Positions 28,505-36,933 of a stretch of 63,649 nt of DNA are shown here, piece after piece. Both the position numbers and the translations under genes were made by a program. The number at the start of each line of letters is the position of its first letter. Within the stretch, counting starts at the first letter, position 1. The stretch spans positions 1 through 63,649 of the forward strand of contig JAUXUF010000129.1 of NCBI GenBank assembly GCA_030684645.1, written 5' to 3'. The notes under the pieces were generated by a model. The model had not been told where the DNA came from. It did no database searches and saw only the letters and a program-made list of their open reading frames with translations. The stretch is from Bacteroidota bacterium (GTDB taxonomy: Bacteria > Bacteroidota > Bacteroidia > Bacteroidales > Prolixibacteraceae).

Positions 28505-28987
28505 TTACACTATCGTATTTATCAAACTAATTTCTTCTTCCGAGAATATTTTCTCAATATTCAGGATGATGACAAATTCATCATTCAAGGTTGCAATTCC
28601 ATGAATAAATTCAGTATTAAAGCCTTTCCCAACAGTTGGTGCGGGCTTTATCTGGTCCGATTCGAAGATGACAACCTTTTCAACCGAGTCAACGATAATT
28701 CCTGAGCTGACCGGTTGACCGTCCAACTCGAAAACCAAAACCAGGATACACGTATTCCGGGTGTTTTCGATTTCCGGAAAACCAAATTTAAGCCTTCCAT
28801 CAAATACGGGTAAAACTTCACCAAAGAGATTGATTATTCCTTTGAAATACCGGGGTGAATTGGGTACTTTGGTAGTCTCGGTCAATTCCAGAATTTTAGT
28901 CACATGGCCAACGTTAACAGCCAAAAGTTCACCGCCCAGCTTGAAGGTAAAGTAGGAATTTATTCCTTGTATAATTTCTGCTGCCAT
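28505..28987 (-). CDS. cheW: Chemotaxis adaptor CheW
   Basis: A 160-residue CheW-like fold begins YFTFKLGGELLAVNVGHVTKILE, then VPNSPRYFKGIINLFGEVLPVFD, the canonical CheW strands that bridge receptor tips and CheA. It lies between the receptor gene and cheA, 4 bp from cheA. Confidence 0.94.
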   Translation of the reverse strand: MAAEIIQGINSYFTFKLGGELLAVNVGHVTKILELTETTKVPNSPRYFKGIINLFGEVLPVFDGRLKFGFPEIENTRNTCILVLVFELDGQPVSSGIIVDSVEKVVIFESDQIKPAPTVGKGFNTEFIHGIATLNDEFVIILNIEKIFSEEEISLINTIV

Positions 28988-28991
28988 CGTA

Positions 28992-31052
28992 TTAAGAATA
29001 TTTTTGTATCATCTTATTTGTATCAATAACCAGAGCCAACTGGCCGGTTCCCAATATACTTGCCCCTGAAAAAACATCCTGACCTCTCAGCATTCTGCCC
29101 AAAGGCTTAATTACAGCCTGATATTCGCGTACTACAGCATCTACCACCAATCCAAATTGTTGATTTTCAAACGAAACAACTACAACAAACTGCTCTTCAG
29201 GAATAGAATTTCCGCTCTCGAACTCTTCGTGCATATTTAAATACGGGAACTGGACTCCTTCAAATTCAACAACCTGCCTAAATCCCTTTTTCAGCAGTTC
29301 AGGTTTTACGGTATATATTTTTTGAATGGCTGATGATGGGATAACGTAATAACTTTCACCAACCGTAGTTAGTAACCCATCGATAATCGACAGTGAAAGC
29401 GGCAGTTTGATGATAAACCGGGTAAACCGCCCTTTCTGCGTAAGCAGATCAATTGATCCCCGCATTTCCTGAACCCGTCTTCGAACCACATCCATTCCGA
29501 CTCCCCTGCCCGAAACATCGGTCACCAATTCTGAAGTTGTAAATCCAGGTTCAAAAATAAGCTGGTAAATTTCTTCTTCTGAAATCTTGGTTTGATTTGA
29601 CAAAATTCCCTGTGAAATAGCTTTTTTACGGATTTTATCCTTATCCAGACCGTCACCATCATCTTCAATTTCAATCTGAACATAACTTCCAACTGTTAAA
29701 GCTTTAATAGAAATCGTACCAACAACTGGTTTCTGTTTATTCTGCCGTTCATTTTTACTTTCTATACCGTGATCTATCGAATTTCGAATGATGTGCATGA
29801 GCGGTTCAATCAATCTTTCGATGATATTTTTATCCAATTCGGTTTCCATTCCATCTGTTACCAGAACGACTTCCTTATCGAGCGATTTCGATAGGTCATG
29901 AATCAGGCGTTTGAATCGGACAGTTATACTTTGAAGTGGTATTAAACTCATATCGAATGCATTGTCACGAAGTTGCCGGCCCAATTTTTCAAAAGTTTCT
30001 GTCAGCGAATCCAATTCCGGTCCATTCATTTTCAAAGCAATGACTTCGAGACGAGATTGAGCGGTAATCAGCTCACTAACCAGGTTCATATATTGATCGA
30101 TCTTATGCGAATCAACCCGGATGGAATCTACCCTGGTTTGCGTGGGAACAGGGTTATCAGGAATTTCCCGTGACGATTTTAACGATACGCCCATCTCGTT
30201 GTTTTCATCAGGAAGAGCAATTTCATCAGTCGTTTTCTGATCCTGAGTTTCGGATTCAATTGGCTCCCAATTTTCCTGATTGAACCTGGCATTCAGAAAA
30301 TCAGCCAATATCTCTTCCTGATGAATTATATTTCCGGATGAAACTTTATCGATCTGAATTTGGGCATTATCAGCCACAAAAATAAAGACATCATTCAGGG
30401 TATCAACAGTTTCACTTGTAGCAATAAACAAATTCCATGAAACATAGCATTTGGTTGAATCAATTTCGGTAAGGGTTGGAAGCCTGTCAAACGAAACCTG
30501 AACGATACATTCGCCCAACGCATGCAGCTCATCGATCAGATAAAGCGGATTGGTTCCGTTGATGAAAATATTTTCGTTGGGGACAAATGATACATAATAA
30601 GTTGTTTGAGTTGTTTCTGAAGCGATTTCATGCTTATTCGATGGTGATTTTTCTTTTTCAGGATTGAATTCGGTTAAGGTTAAACGGGAAATTTGTTTTT
30701 TGGTATCCATTTTCATTTGTTGGGCCAATAACCGATGTTCATCGGTTGGCTCCTGCACCATCAGGTTATGAAGCCCGTCAATCGAGTGAAGGGTAAAACT
30801 GATAACCTCAGAGTCCAGATGCTGTTTTTTCGACCTGAATAATTCATACAACGTTTCCAGATCGTGAGTTACATCACTGATCAGATCAAATCCAAACATA
30901 CCGCCACTACCTTTCATCGAATGCATAATCCGGAATATCTCATCAATGACCTGATGATTTTCCTGATCCTGTTCCAAAAGAAGTAATCCTGATTCGAGCC
31001 GTTCAAGATATTCCCTGACCTCTTCCCTAAATTTATCTACAAATGACTTCAT
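28992..31052 (-). CDS. cheA: Chemotaxis histidine kinase CheA
   Basis: The 686-residue kinase has an HPt domain with phospho-acceptor His44 in RIMHSMKGSGGMFG. A poorly conserved P2-like region occupies about 130-260. P3 dimerisation follows (SRLEVIALKMNG), then the P4 ATPase with N-box HIIRNSIDHGIE and glycine boxes EDDGDGLD and GRGVGMDVV. The C-terminal CheW-like P5 domain begins near IDGLLTTVGESYYVIP. It overlaps the upstream CheY stop codon by 1 bp (both at 31052). Confidence 0.96.
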   Translation of the reverse strand: MKSFVDKFREEVREYLERLESGLLLLEQDQENHQVIDEIFRIMHSMKGSGGMFGFDLISDVTHDLETLYELFRSKKQHLDSEVISFTLHSIDGLHNLMVQEPTDEHRLLAQQMKMDTKKQISRLTLTEFNPEKEKSPSNKHEIASETTQTTYYVSFVPNENIFINGTNPLYLIDELHALGECIVQVSFDRLPTLTEIDSTKCYVSWNLFIATSETVDTLNDVFIFVADNAQIQIDKVSSGNIIHQEEILADFLNARFNQENWEPIESETQDQKTTDEIALPDENNEMGVSLKSSREIPDNPVPTQTRVDSIRVDSHKIDQYMNLVSELITAQSRLEVIALKMNGPELDSLTETFEKLGRQLRDNAFDMSLIPLQSITVRFKRLIHDLSKSLDKEVVLVTDGMETELDKNIIERLIEPLMHIIRNSIDHGIESKNERQNKQKPVVGTISIKALTVGSYVQIEIEDDGDGLDKDKIRKKAISQGILSNQTKISEEEIYQLIFEPGFTTSELVTDVSGRGVGMDVVRRRVQEMRGSIDLLTQKGRFTRFIIKLPLSLSIIDGLLTTVGESYYVIPSSAIQKIYTVKPELLKKGFRQVVEFEGVQFPYLNMHEEFESGNSIPEEQFVVVVSFENQQFGLVVDAVVREYQAVIKPLGRMLRGQDVFSGASILGTGQLALVIDTNKMIQKYS

Positions 31053-31417
31053 TATCGAATAACCTTTCTTAAGGTCTGTAAAAGCTTTTCTGTACTAAAG
31101 GGCTTCATTAACCATCCGGTTGCTCCTGAATCTCTGGCCTCTTTAATCATTTCAAGTTGGTTTTCAGTGGAAAGCACCAATATGGGTATAAATTTGTAAT
31201 CTTCTTTTTTCCTAACCTTTCCAATCAATTCAAGACCGTTGAGCTTTGGCATATGGTAATCAGTGAGCAACAGGTCTATGGGCCGACCGTCAAAATACTG
31301 AAGTGCATCTAATCCGTCACAAGCAACCATAACCCCATATCCGGCATTCTCTATGCTATAGGTTAAAATTTCCCGAATACTTTCCGAATCGTCAACAATT
31401 AAGATTTGTTTAGGCAT
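31052..31417 (-). CDS. cheY: CheY-like response regulator
   Basis: A 121-residue single receiver domain: acidic pocket ILIVDDSESI, phospho-acceptor Asp in LLTDYHMPKLNG, and Lys in LMKPFSTEK. I chose the ATG at 31417, which overlaps the STAS stop codon in the bases ATGCCTAA and gives the normal CheY length; a longer frame to 31510 lies inside the STAS gene. It is the probable output regulator of CheA. Confidence 0.93.
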   Translation of the reverse strand: MPKQILIVDDSESIREILTYSIENAGYGVMVACDGLDALQYFDGRPIDLLLTDYHMPKLNGLELIGKVRKKEDYKFIPILVLSTENQLEMIKEARDSGATGWLMKPFSTEKLLQTLRKVIR

Positions 31418-31742
31418 ATAAATTGGTCTTAAATAATTCGTAACCCAACCCTGCATTCTCCAACAATAACTCCTGATCCTCATCAAGGTCCCAAATGATT
31501 TGAAAAACAATGTTTAATTCTTCTATGCGCTTAATAAAAGCGACAAATAGCTGGATGCATGAAAGATCCAGGTTCTCCGGTTTTCTGATGGTTATTTTTA
31601 CCTGATCGCTCAAGTTAGATAAAATTCCAACAAGTTCTGTTTTAATCTGTTGCGAATTTTCTAAAACAAGCATCCCCTCAATGTCCAGACCATTAATCAG
31701 ACCTTGATCATTCAATGATTTTTGAAACTTAAAGTTTTCCAT
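31410..31742 (-). CDS. STAS-domain protein at the head of the chemotaxis operon
   Basis: A protein of about 110 residues whose pattern (MLVLENSQQIKTELVGIL, then ITIRKPENLDLSCIQLFVAFIKRI) matches anti-sigma-factor-antagonist STAS domains, with Ser in DLSCIQ at the usual phosphorylation site. STAS proteins linked to Che genes may couple chemotaxis kinases to a partner-switching output. It is the first gene of the minus-strand operon. The ATG at 31742 is preferred over 31796 because the added N-terminus is hydrophobic and unlike the fold. Confidence 0.72.
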   Translation of the reverse strand: MENFKFQKSLNDQGLINGLDIEGMLVLENSQQIKTELVGILSNLSDQVKITIRKPENLDLSCIQLFVAFIKRIEELNIVFQIIWDLDEDQELLLENAGLGYELFKTNLYA

Positions 31743-31887
31743 CAGGTATATCTTGAAAAAAATAAAGATAGGCGAAATTCTCAAATTATGAATCATTTCG
31801 AAAGAATTGAGTGTTACTACACTACCTGATTTGGAATTTTTAAAAAGTTTTAAGATTTTTTAAATTACAATTTTAACTTATTGAACT

Positions 31888-31895
31888 TACTTTTG
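31888..31895 (+). promoter_or_regulatory. -7 promoter element of the secreted protein gene
   Basis: TACTTTTG matches TAnnTTTG, 24 bp before the ATG at 31920. It is divergent from the chemotaxis operon. Confidence 0.45.
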
Positions 31896-31919
31896 GCTTG
31901 AATTTAAAACCTATTCATC

Positions 31920-32534
31920 ATGAAACGGTATTTCATTTTAGCGATGTTGGCCATTTGTCTTTTCATGAATTCATCCGCACAGGAAAAGGTTCATAAACGG
32001 GTTGAACCGAAGGAAGATGTCAGGGTAAAACGTGAATATGACGAAAAAGGCAATCTGATCAAATTTGATTCAGTTTATACTTACAGCTGGTCGGGCGACA
32101 CTACCCTGATGAAATCATTTTCACCACCAGATTTTCCAAATCCATCAGGCAATCATTTCGGGTTCTTTTCCGATAGTACATTTTGGGGCAATTCATTCTT
32201 CGATGATTTTGATGGGTCATTTTTCAACCCATTCAGCCAGAAACAGGATTCTCTGCTGAGGAAGGAATTCGGTCTGAGTCAACATTATCTAAACAATTTC
32301 GGACTAAAGAACGATTCATTAGCCCTGGATTTGAAAGGTTTCGATGATTTCTTCGACAGGTTCAATGAAAATAAAAGCGACAGTATTTCTTCAGGATTAC
32401 ATGGGAAAATACTTCAAAAGACGCATCCAAAATCGATGGACGAAATGATGAAAATGCTTCAGCAACAGATGCAGGAAATGGAGAAAAAGCAGCGGGAGTT
32501 TTTAAAGGAACAACCGAAATGGAGGAAATTCTGA
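31920..32534 (+). CDS. Secreted protein of unknown function
   Basis: I do not recognise this 204-residue protein. It has a clear signal peptide (cleavage after about residue 20, SSAQ). The middle is rich in Phe, Asp, Ser and Asn (about 60-120), and the C-terminal helix has repeated Met/Gln/Lys (MMKMLQQQMQEMEKKQREF, about 175-195) that could form a coiled coil. It stands alone between the chemotaxis operon and the sulfur operon. Confidence 0.65.
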   Translation: MKRYFILAMLAICLFMNSSAQEKVHKRVEPKEDVRVKREYDEKGNLIKFDSVYTYSWSGDTTLMKSFSPPDFPNPSGNHFGFFSDSTFWGNSFFDDFDGSFFNPFSQKQDSLLRKEFGLSQHYLNNFGLKNDSLALDLKGFDDFFDRFNENKSDSISSGLHGKILQKTHPKSMDEMMKMLQQQMQEMEKKQREFLKEQPKWRKF

Positions 32535-32594
32535 AGCATCAAAAGAAAGTTATCAGATTAATAGTCACCATAAAACACACAAATAACAAGTCTT

Positions 32595-32648
32595 GGAAAT
32601 CTCCATTCAATTATTCAATAAGGTTATTGAATAATTGAATGGAGATTT
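32595..32648. promoter_or_regulatory. 54-bp perfect inverted repeat, probable ArsR-family operator
   Basis: The arms 32595-32620 and 32623-32648 are perfectly complementary over 26 bp with a 2-bp GG centre. The core ATTCAATAA-GG-TTATTGAAT resembles ArsR/SmtB-type operators. The -33 element lies in the right arm and the -7 element follows 1 bp later, so a bound repressor would block RNA polymerase. No T-run follows, which argues against a terminator. Confidence 0.75.
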
Positions 32649-32657
32649 CTATATTTG
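32626..32657 (+). promoter_or_regulatory. Promoter of the sulfur operon
   Basis: TTG at 32626-32628 and TATATTTG at 32650-32657 are 21 bp apart. The -33 element is embedded in the inverted repeat and the predicted transcript starts about 20 nt before the regulator ATG at 32682. Confidence 0.65.
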
Positions 32658-32681
32658 CAAGTCCAACAAAATAAATGTGAG

Positions 32682-33341
32682 ATGAAAGGACGTGATTTTA
32701 AAGATGCCATGTATGACGGGCTTACAAAACTACTCAAAGCCCTATCGAATCCGTTACGGCTCGAAATTATTGAAATGCTCTCGCAAGGTGAAAAAAGCGT
32801 GGAAGGAATTGTACAATCTACTAATCTGACTATTGCCAATGCCTCCCAACATCTTCAGGTCTTGAAGAACAATAACATTGTTAAAGCAAGAAAAGAAAAG
32901 CAATACGTTTATTATTCATTGGTGAATGATGAGTTTTTATCCGTTTACCAGCATGTGATCAAATACGCAGTTCACGAAATAGCCGAATTGGAAAAGATAA
33001 TGAATCGTCAGAGAGAGTACAACAAATCACTAAATGCTGTAAGTCTTAGCGAACTCGAAAGCATGATCAGTAATGAAAATGTTTTGCTCATGGATGTACG
33101 GCCTTCTGTTGAATATGAGTTTGGTCATATCACCGGGGCAATTTCCATCCCCATGAATGAATTGATGGCCAGCCTGAAAAACATTGCCAAAGAAAAAGAG
33201 ATTATTGCCTATTGCCGCGGCCCGTTTTGCGTTCTGGCTGATGAAGCCGTAAAACTTCTGAAAGAACAGGGATACAATGTCCGCAGACTCGACGAAGGAT
33301 ATCCTGAATGGAAAATCAAACAATTAGAAAACAATAACTAA
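32682..33341 (+). CDS. ArsR-family winged-helix regulator fused to rhodanese
   Basis: A 219-residue protein with an N-terminal ArsR domain at about 8-95 (LLKALSNPLRLEIIEML; LTIANASQHLQVLKNNNIV). A rhodanese domain at about 115-215 has the active-site loop YCRGPFCVLADEA with Cys in the catalytic position. The fusion suggests that sulfur status (persulfide, thiosulfate or metal-sulfur stress) controls DNA binding; that is inference. It is the first gene behind the 54-bp inverted repeat and probably autoregulates. The upstream TTG in frame is part of the -7 box, so the start is ATG 32682. Confidence 0.88.
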   Translation: MKGRDFKDAMYDGLTKLLKALSNPLRLEIIEMLSQGEKSVEGIVQSTNLTIANASQHLQVLKNNNIVKARKEKQYVYYSLVNDEFLSVYQHVIKYAVHEIAELEKIMNRQREYNKSLNAVSLSELESMISNENVLLMDVRPSVEYEFGHITGAISIPMNELMASLKNIAKEKEIIAYCRGPFCVLADEAVKLLKEQGYNVRRLDEGYPEWKIKQLENNN

Positions 33342-33360
33342 ATATTTAAAATCAAGTAAA

Positions 33361-33765
33361 ATGAAATCAAGATCAATAATTTTAATCGTCGCAACAATAA
33401 TATTTTGCTCTTTTCAAAACACTTTTGCTCAGCAAACTTCCGAAAAACAAGATACTACTCTTACCGTTGACTTTACAAAAATAAATTACACTTGTCCAAT
33501 GCATTCGGAAATCATATCTGATAAACCGGGAACGTGTCCCAAGTGTGGAATGGAATTAGTGAAGTTGGAAAAAGGGGAAAAGCAATCAGAGCCAATGCAA
33601 CATCAGATGGGTATGATGATGTGTTCAATGCACGGAATGGTAAATATGAACCATAAACACGATGAACAAAAAAAAGATAACATGAAAATGATGCAGGGGA
33701 AGAAAGGGATGGTTTTTTTGATGGTAGCCATGATGGTCGTAATGCTAATAATAAAGATGATATGA
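33361..33765 (+). CDS. Exported heavy-metal-binding-domain protein
   Basis: A 134-residue protein with a signal peptide (about 1-23), a heavy-metal-binding domain (YTCPMHSEIISDKPGTCPKCGMEL, about 42-65, with C-P-M-H and C-x2-C-G-M ligands) and a Met/His-rich tail. It ends in a hydrophobic segment rich in Met. The same small domain occurs at the N-terminus of the CusB-like protein at 45657. The 4-bp overlap with the next gene indicates an operon. Probable metal binding in the periplasm or at the membrane. Confidence 0.75.
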   Translation: MKSRSIILIVATIIFCSFQNTFAQQTSEKQDTTLTVDFTKINYTCPMHSEIISDKPGTCPKCGMELVKLEKGEKQSEPMQHQMGMMMCSMHGMVNMNHKHDEQKKDNMKMMQGKKGMVFLMVAMMVVMLIIKMI

Positions 33766-34997
33766 AAACAATTATAATTTTAGGAGGCGGTGTTGGCGGA
33801 ATTGTAACCGCGAATGAACTTAGCAACCGCTTAAGCGGTGAGCACAAAATTATCCTGATCGAAAAGAATAAAGAACACATGTTCGCACCTTCCTATTTAT
33901 GGCTGATGAACGGCGACCGCAACAAAAAACAAATAAGTGTACCGCTCAAATCGCTCCTGAAGAAGGATATTGAAGTAGTAAATGCCATTGTTAGTGAAAT
34001 TATTCCGGCTGAGCAGAAAGTTAAAGCGGGCGAACAGGAATATCTTTATGATTTTCTTGTAATAGCGCTTGGCGCCGATTTGGCCCCGGAAAAAATTCAG
34101 GGTTGGGACGATAGCATCCACACCTTTTATACCTTGGAAGGTGCGGAAAGATTACATGAAACGCTGAAAAATTTTTCAGGCGGAAAGGTCGCTGTAGTAA
34201 TTTCATCGATGCCTTACAAATGCCCTGGCGCACCGCATGAAGGGGCGATGCTTATTGAAGATTTTTTTACTGCAAAAGGACTTCAGGAGAAAGTCGAGAT
34301 CAGCCTTTTTACCCCGGAGCTCCAACCGCTGCCTGTTGCCGGGCCTGAACTTGGAAATGCAGTTAAAAGCATGCTCGACAAAAAAGGAATCCGGTTCCAT
34401 CCGTCGATGAACCTTAATTCAGTTGATACAAAATCAAAACAGTTGTTTTTCAACGGGAAAGAATATTTTGAATATGATTTACTTATAGTTATCCCACCCC
34501 ACCAGTCCCCTATGGTCATTCGTACATCAGATCTGGCAAATGCAAATGGCTGGATTGATGTGAACCCTGCATCACTTCAAACAAAGTACGAAAACGTTTT
34601 TGCGATTGGCGATATTGCATCCATACCATTGCCTGGCAGATGGTTTCCGGATAAGCCAATGATGCTGCCCAAAGCCGGAGTTTTTGCCCATTTGCAGGCT
34701 GAAGTTGTGGCAAAAAACATTGTCAAGGAAATTCAAGGTGAAAAAGCGGATGAAAAATTTTGTGCCGACGGGTACTGTATGCTCGAAGCCGGAGAGGATT
34801 TGGCAGGATTTGCTTATGGCGATTTCTTTGGAGAACCGCATCCACAGGTTCATTTAAAACAGATTGGCAGAAAATGGCACATAGGGAAAGTGCTTTTCGA
34901 AAAGTGGTGGTTAAGTCCGGTCGGCTTAAAAAAGGCATTCTATAAAAATCTGCTTCAGGCAGGAGGAAAATTAATCGGCATGCCCGTTAAACTTTAA
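33762..34997 (+). CDS. FAD-dependent pyridine nucleotide-disulfide oxidoreductase, SQR-like
   Basis: A 411-residue flavoprotein with FAD-binding loop ILGGGVGGIVTANEL at the N-terminus and a second site ending VFAIGDIASIPLPG near 283. Cys pairs are placed as in sulfide:quinone oxidoreductases: YKCPGAP near 152 and FCADGYC near 335. SQR oxidises sulfide to sulfane sulfur and reduces quinone at the membrane; the C-terminus here has amphipathic hydrophobic segments that fit membrane association. The neighbours (cysteine desulfurase, DsrE, rhodanese) support a sulfur role. Alternatives are flavocytochrome-c-like or NADH dehydrogenase-like enzymes. Confidence 0.78.
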   Translation: MKTIIILGGGVGGIVTANELSNRLSGEHKIILIEKNKEHMFAPSYLWLMNGDRNKKQISVPLKSLLKKDIEVVNAIVSEIIPAEQKVKAGEQEYLYDFLVIALGADLAPEKIQGWDDSIHTFYTLEGAERLHETLKNFSGGKVAVVISSMPYKCPGAPHEGAMLIEDFFTAKGLQEKVEISLFTPELQPLPVAGPELGNAVKSMLDKKGIRFHPSMNLNSVDTKSKQLFFNGKEYFEYDLLIVIPPHQSPMVIRTSDLANANGWIDVNPASLQTKYENVFAIGDIASIPLPGRWFPDKPMMLPKAGVFAHLQAEVVAKNIVKEIQGEKADEKFCADGYCMLEAGEDLAGFAYGDFFGEPHPQVHLKQIGRKWHIGKVLFEKWWLSPVGLKKAFYKNLLQAGGKLIGMPVKL

Positions 34998-35002
34998 CAA
35001 AA

Positions 35003-36157
35003 ATGGTTCAAGGCATGAAACATCCAATTTACCTCGACTATAACGCCACCACCCCTGTTGATCCGGAGGTTGCAAAAGAAATGATCCCATATATTGAATC
35101 GTTCTACGGAAATCCTTCCAGCTCCTATTCAATCGGGCGAAGCAATAGAGAAGCAGTTGAAAAAGCACGGGCACAGGTTGCCAAATTGATCAACTGCCAA
35201 GCGGATGAAATCTATTTTACGAGTTGTGCCACCGAATCCAACAACCTGGCCATTAAAGGGATTGCCTGGGCAAACAGCGATAAAGGCCGGCACATTATTA
35301 CTTCGGCAATAGAACACCCCGCCGTAATGGAGGTTTGCAAATACCTGAGTTCACAAGGTTTCGAGATCACCTGGCTTCCGGTCGATCATTCTGGAAGGAT
35401 TGGTCCCAAAGATGTTGAAAACGCGATCAGAAAAGATACGATCCTGATTACCATCATGCACGCCAACAACGAAGTTGGAACGATTCAGCCCATTAGTGAA
35501 ATCGGTTCAATTGCCCGGCAAAAAAATATTGTTTTTCATACCGACGCATCCCAGTCGGTCGGAAAAATTGAAACGGATGTCGATAAACTGGGGGTTGACC
35601 TGCTGACCATTGCCGGACATAAATTGTATGCCCCCAAAGGTATCGGCGCGCTGTACATCAGGCAGGGAACGCCAATCGAAAATCTGATGCACGGTGGCGG
35701 ACATGAAAAAGGCATACGCCCGGGAACAGAGAATGTCATTCATACCGTCGGACTTGGGAAAGCCTGCGAAGTGGCGATGCGCGATTTCAAAAAAAATCAG
35801 CACAATATGCAGGTTTCGCGCGACAGACTGCTCGATGGCCTGGTTTCCCAGCTAGGAAATAAGGTTCATGTAAACGGTAATCTGGGAAATTGCCTGCCGA
35901 ACACGCTGAGTGTGGCTTTCGAAAACATTAGTGCACACGCTTTAGCTTCTTTTATCAGCAGCGATGTTTTGATTTCTACCGGTTCGGCTTGTCATTCCGG
36001 AGAAACAACCATTTCATCTGTCCTTCAGGCGATGAATCTCGATTTCAGGACTGCCGCTGCAACTGTGCGGATTTCAACCGGGAAAAAGACGACGGAGGAA
36101 GAAATCGATTTTGCTGTTGAAGTGCTTGTCAATGCTGTTAAAAAACTCTCACTATAA
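35003..36157 (+). CDS. Class-V aminotransferase, NifS/IscS-like cysteine desulfurase
   Basis: A 384-residue PLP enzyme: YLDYNATTPVDPEV at the N-terminus, the PLP lysine in TIAGHKLYAPKGIGALYI near 207, and the mobile-loop Cys in STGSACHSGE near 330. Cysteine desulfurases move sulfur from cysteine to an enzyme persulfide for delivery to acceptors. No IscU or other Fe-S scaffold is adjacent; DsrE, DUF302 and SQR-like genes are, so sulfur relay is a better guess than cluster assembly. The ATG at 35015 (MKHPIYLDY) is an equally good start. Confidence 0.92.
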   Translation: MVQGMKHPIYLDYNATTPVDPEVAKEMIPYIESFYGNPSSSYSIGRSNREAVEKARAQVAKLINCQADEIYFTSCATESNNLAIKGIAWANSDKGRHIITSAIEHPAVMEVCKYLSSQGFEITWLPVDHSGRIGPKDVENAIRKDTILITIMHANNEVGTIQPISEIGSIARQKNIVFHTDASQSVGKIETDVDKLGVDLLTIAGHKLYAPKGIGALYIRQGTPIENLMHGGGHEKGIRPGTENVIHTVGLGKACEVAMRDFKKNQHNMQVSRDRLLDGLVSQLGNKVHVNGNLGNCLPNTLSVAFENISAHALASFISSDVLISTGSACHSGETTISSVLQAMNLDFRTAAATVRISTGKKTTEEEIDFAVEVLVNAVKKLSL

Positions 36158-36173
36158 ATTAAATCAACAATCT

Positions 36174-36587
36174 ATGAAGAAACATTTTATTCTACTGGTG
36201 TTTATGGCATGTGTTTTTACATCCGGAACTTACGCCAAATCACCTACCCCAAATTCAAGTTCACAAACGTCCATCGGAATGGTCATTTATTCAAACGACA
36301 CCGAAACAGTATGGAATGCGCTACGTCTGGCTAATTATTCCAAAAATCAGGGCGATTCCGTAAGTATTTTTCTGCTCGGAAAAGGTGTTGAACTGGATAG
36401 TATGGTAAAAACAGATAACGATTTGAAAGAGCAAGCCGATCAGTTTTTAGAAAACGGCGGTAGTATTCTGGGCTGCGGAACTTGCTTGCGAAGCCGGAAA
36501 AATAACGAACCACAGGTTTGTAAGTTCTCTTCCCTGGCCGATCTGTACGAATTGATCCGTAAAAACAAAATAGTATTAACATTTTAA
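36174..36587 (+). CDS. Secreted DsrE-family protein
   Basis: The 137-residue protein begins with a signal peptide (MKKHFILLVFMACVFTSGTYA) and continues with a DsrE-like fold: IGMVIYSNDTETVWNALRLANYSKNQGDSVSIFLLGKGVE, then the Cys motif GCGTCLRS near 105. DsrE proteins are sulfur carriers that accept persulfide on a conserved Cys. An export signal on a DsrE domain is unusual and suggests a periplasmic partner. A longer frame from 36111 overlaps the desulfurase and is rejected. Confidence 0.8.
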   Translation: MKKHFILLVFMACVFTSGTYAKSPTPNSSSQTSIGMVIYSNDTETVWNALRLANYSKNQGDSVSIFLLGKGVELDSMVKTDNDLKEQADQFLENGGSILGCGTCLRSRKNNEPQVCKFSSLADLYELIRKNKIVLTF

Positions 36588-36597
36588 AAGTATTGCA

Positions 36598-36921
36598 ATG
36601 AAAATTGGAATTATCATCGAAACCAAAGAGTTTGAAAAGGCATGGAACGCTTTCCGTTTTGCCGTAACCGCTAAAAAGCAGGGTCACGAAGTAAAGGTAT
36701 TTTTAATGGGCGAAGCCGTTGAATGCGAAGGACTGACCCACGAGAAATACAATGTGGATGAACAACTGCACAATTTTGTAAACGCCGGTGGTGAAATTCT
36801 TGCCTGTGGCACATGTATCAAATCACGCCATCTGGAAGATTCATTGGAAGTTTGTCCGGTCTCAACCATGGTCGATTGTGTGAATGTGGTTGTCTGGGCC
36901 GATAAAACGGTAACATTTTAA
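36598..36921 (+). CDS. Cytoplasmic DsrE-family protein
   Basis: A 107-residue paralog of the preceding protein without a signal peptide (IIIETKEFEKAWNAFRFAVTAKKQGHEVKVFLMGEAVE). It has the Cys motif ACGTCIKSR near 65 aligned with GCGTCLRS of the secreted copy, plus two further Cys downstream. It is 10 bp after the secreted copy, so the two are tandem duplicates assigned to different compartments. Confidence 0.85.
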   Translation: MKIGIIIETKEFEKAWNAFRFAVTAKKQGHEVKVFLMGEAVECEGLTHEKYNVDEQLHNFVNAGGEILACGTCIKSRHLEDSLEVCPVSTMVDCVNVVVWADKTVTF

Positions 36922-36933
36922 AAACAAGAAATC

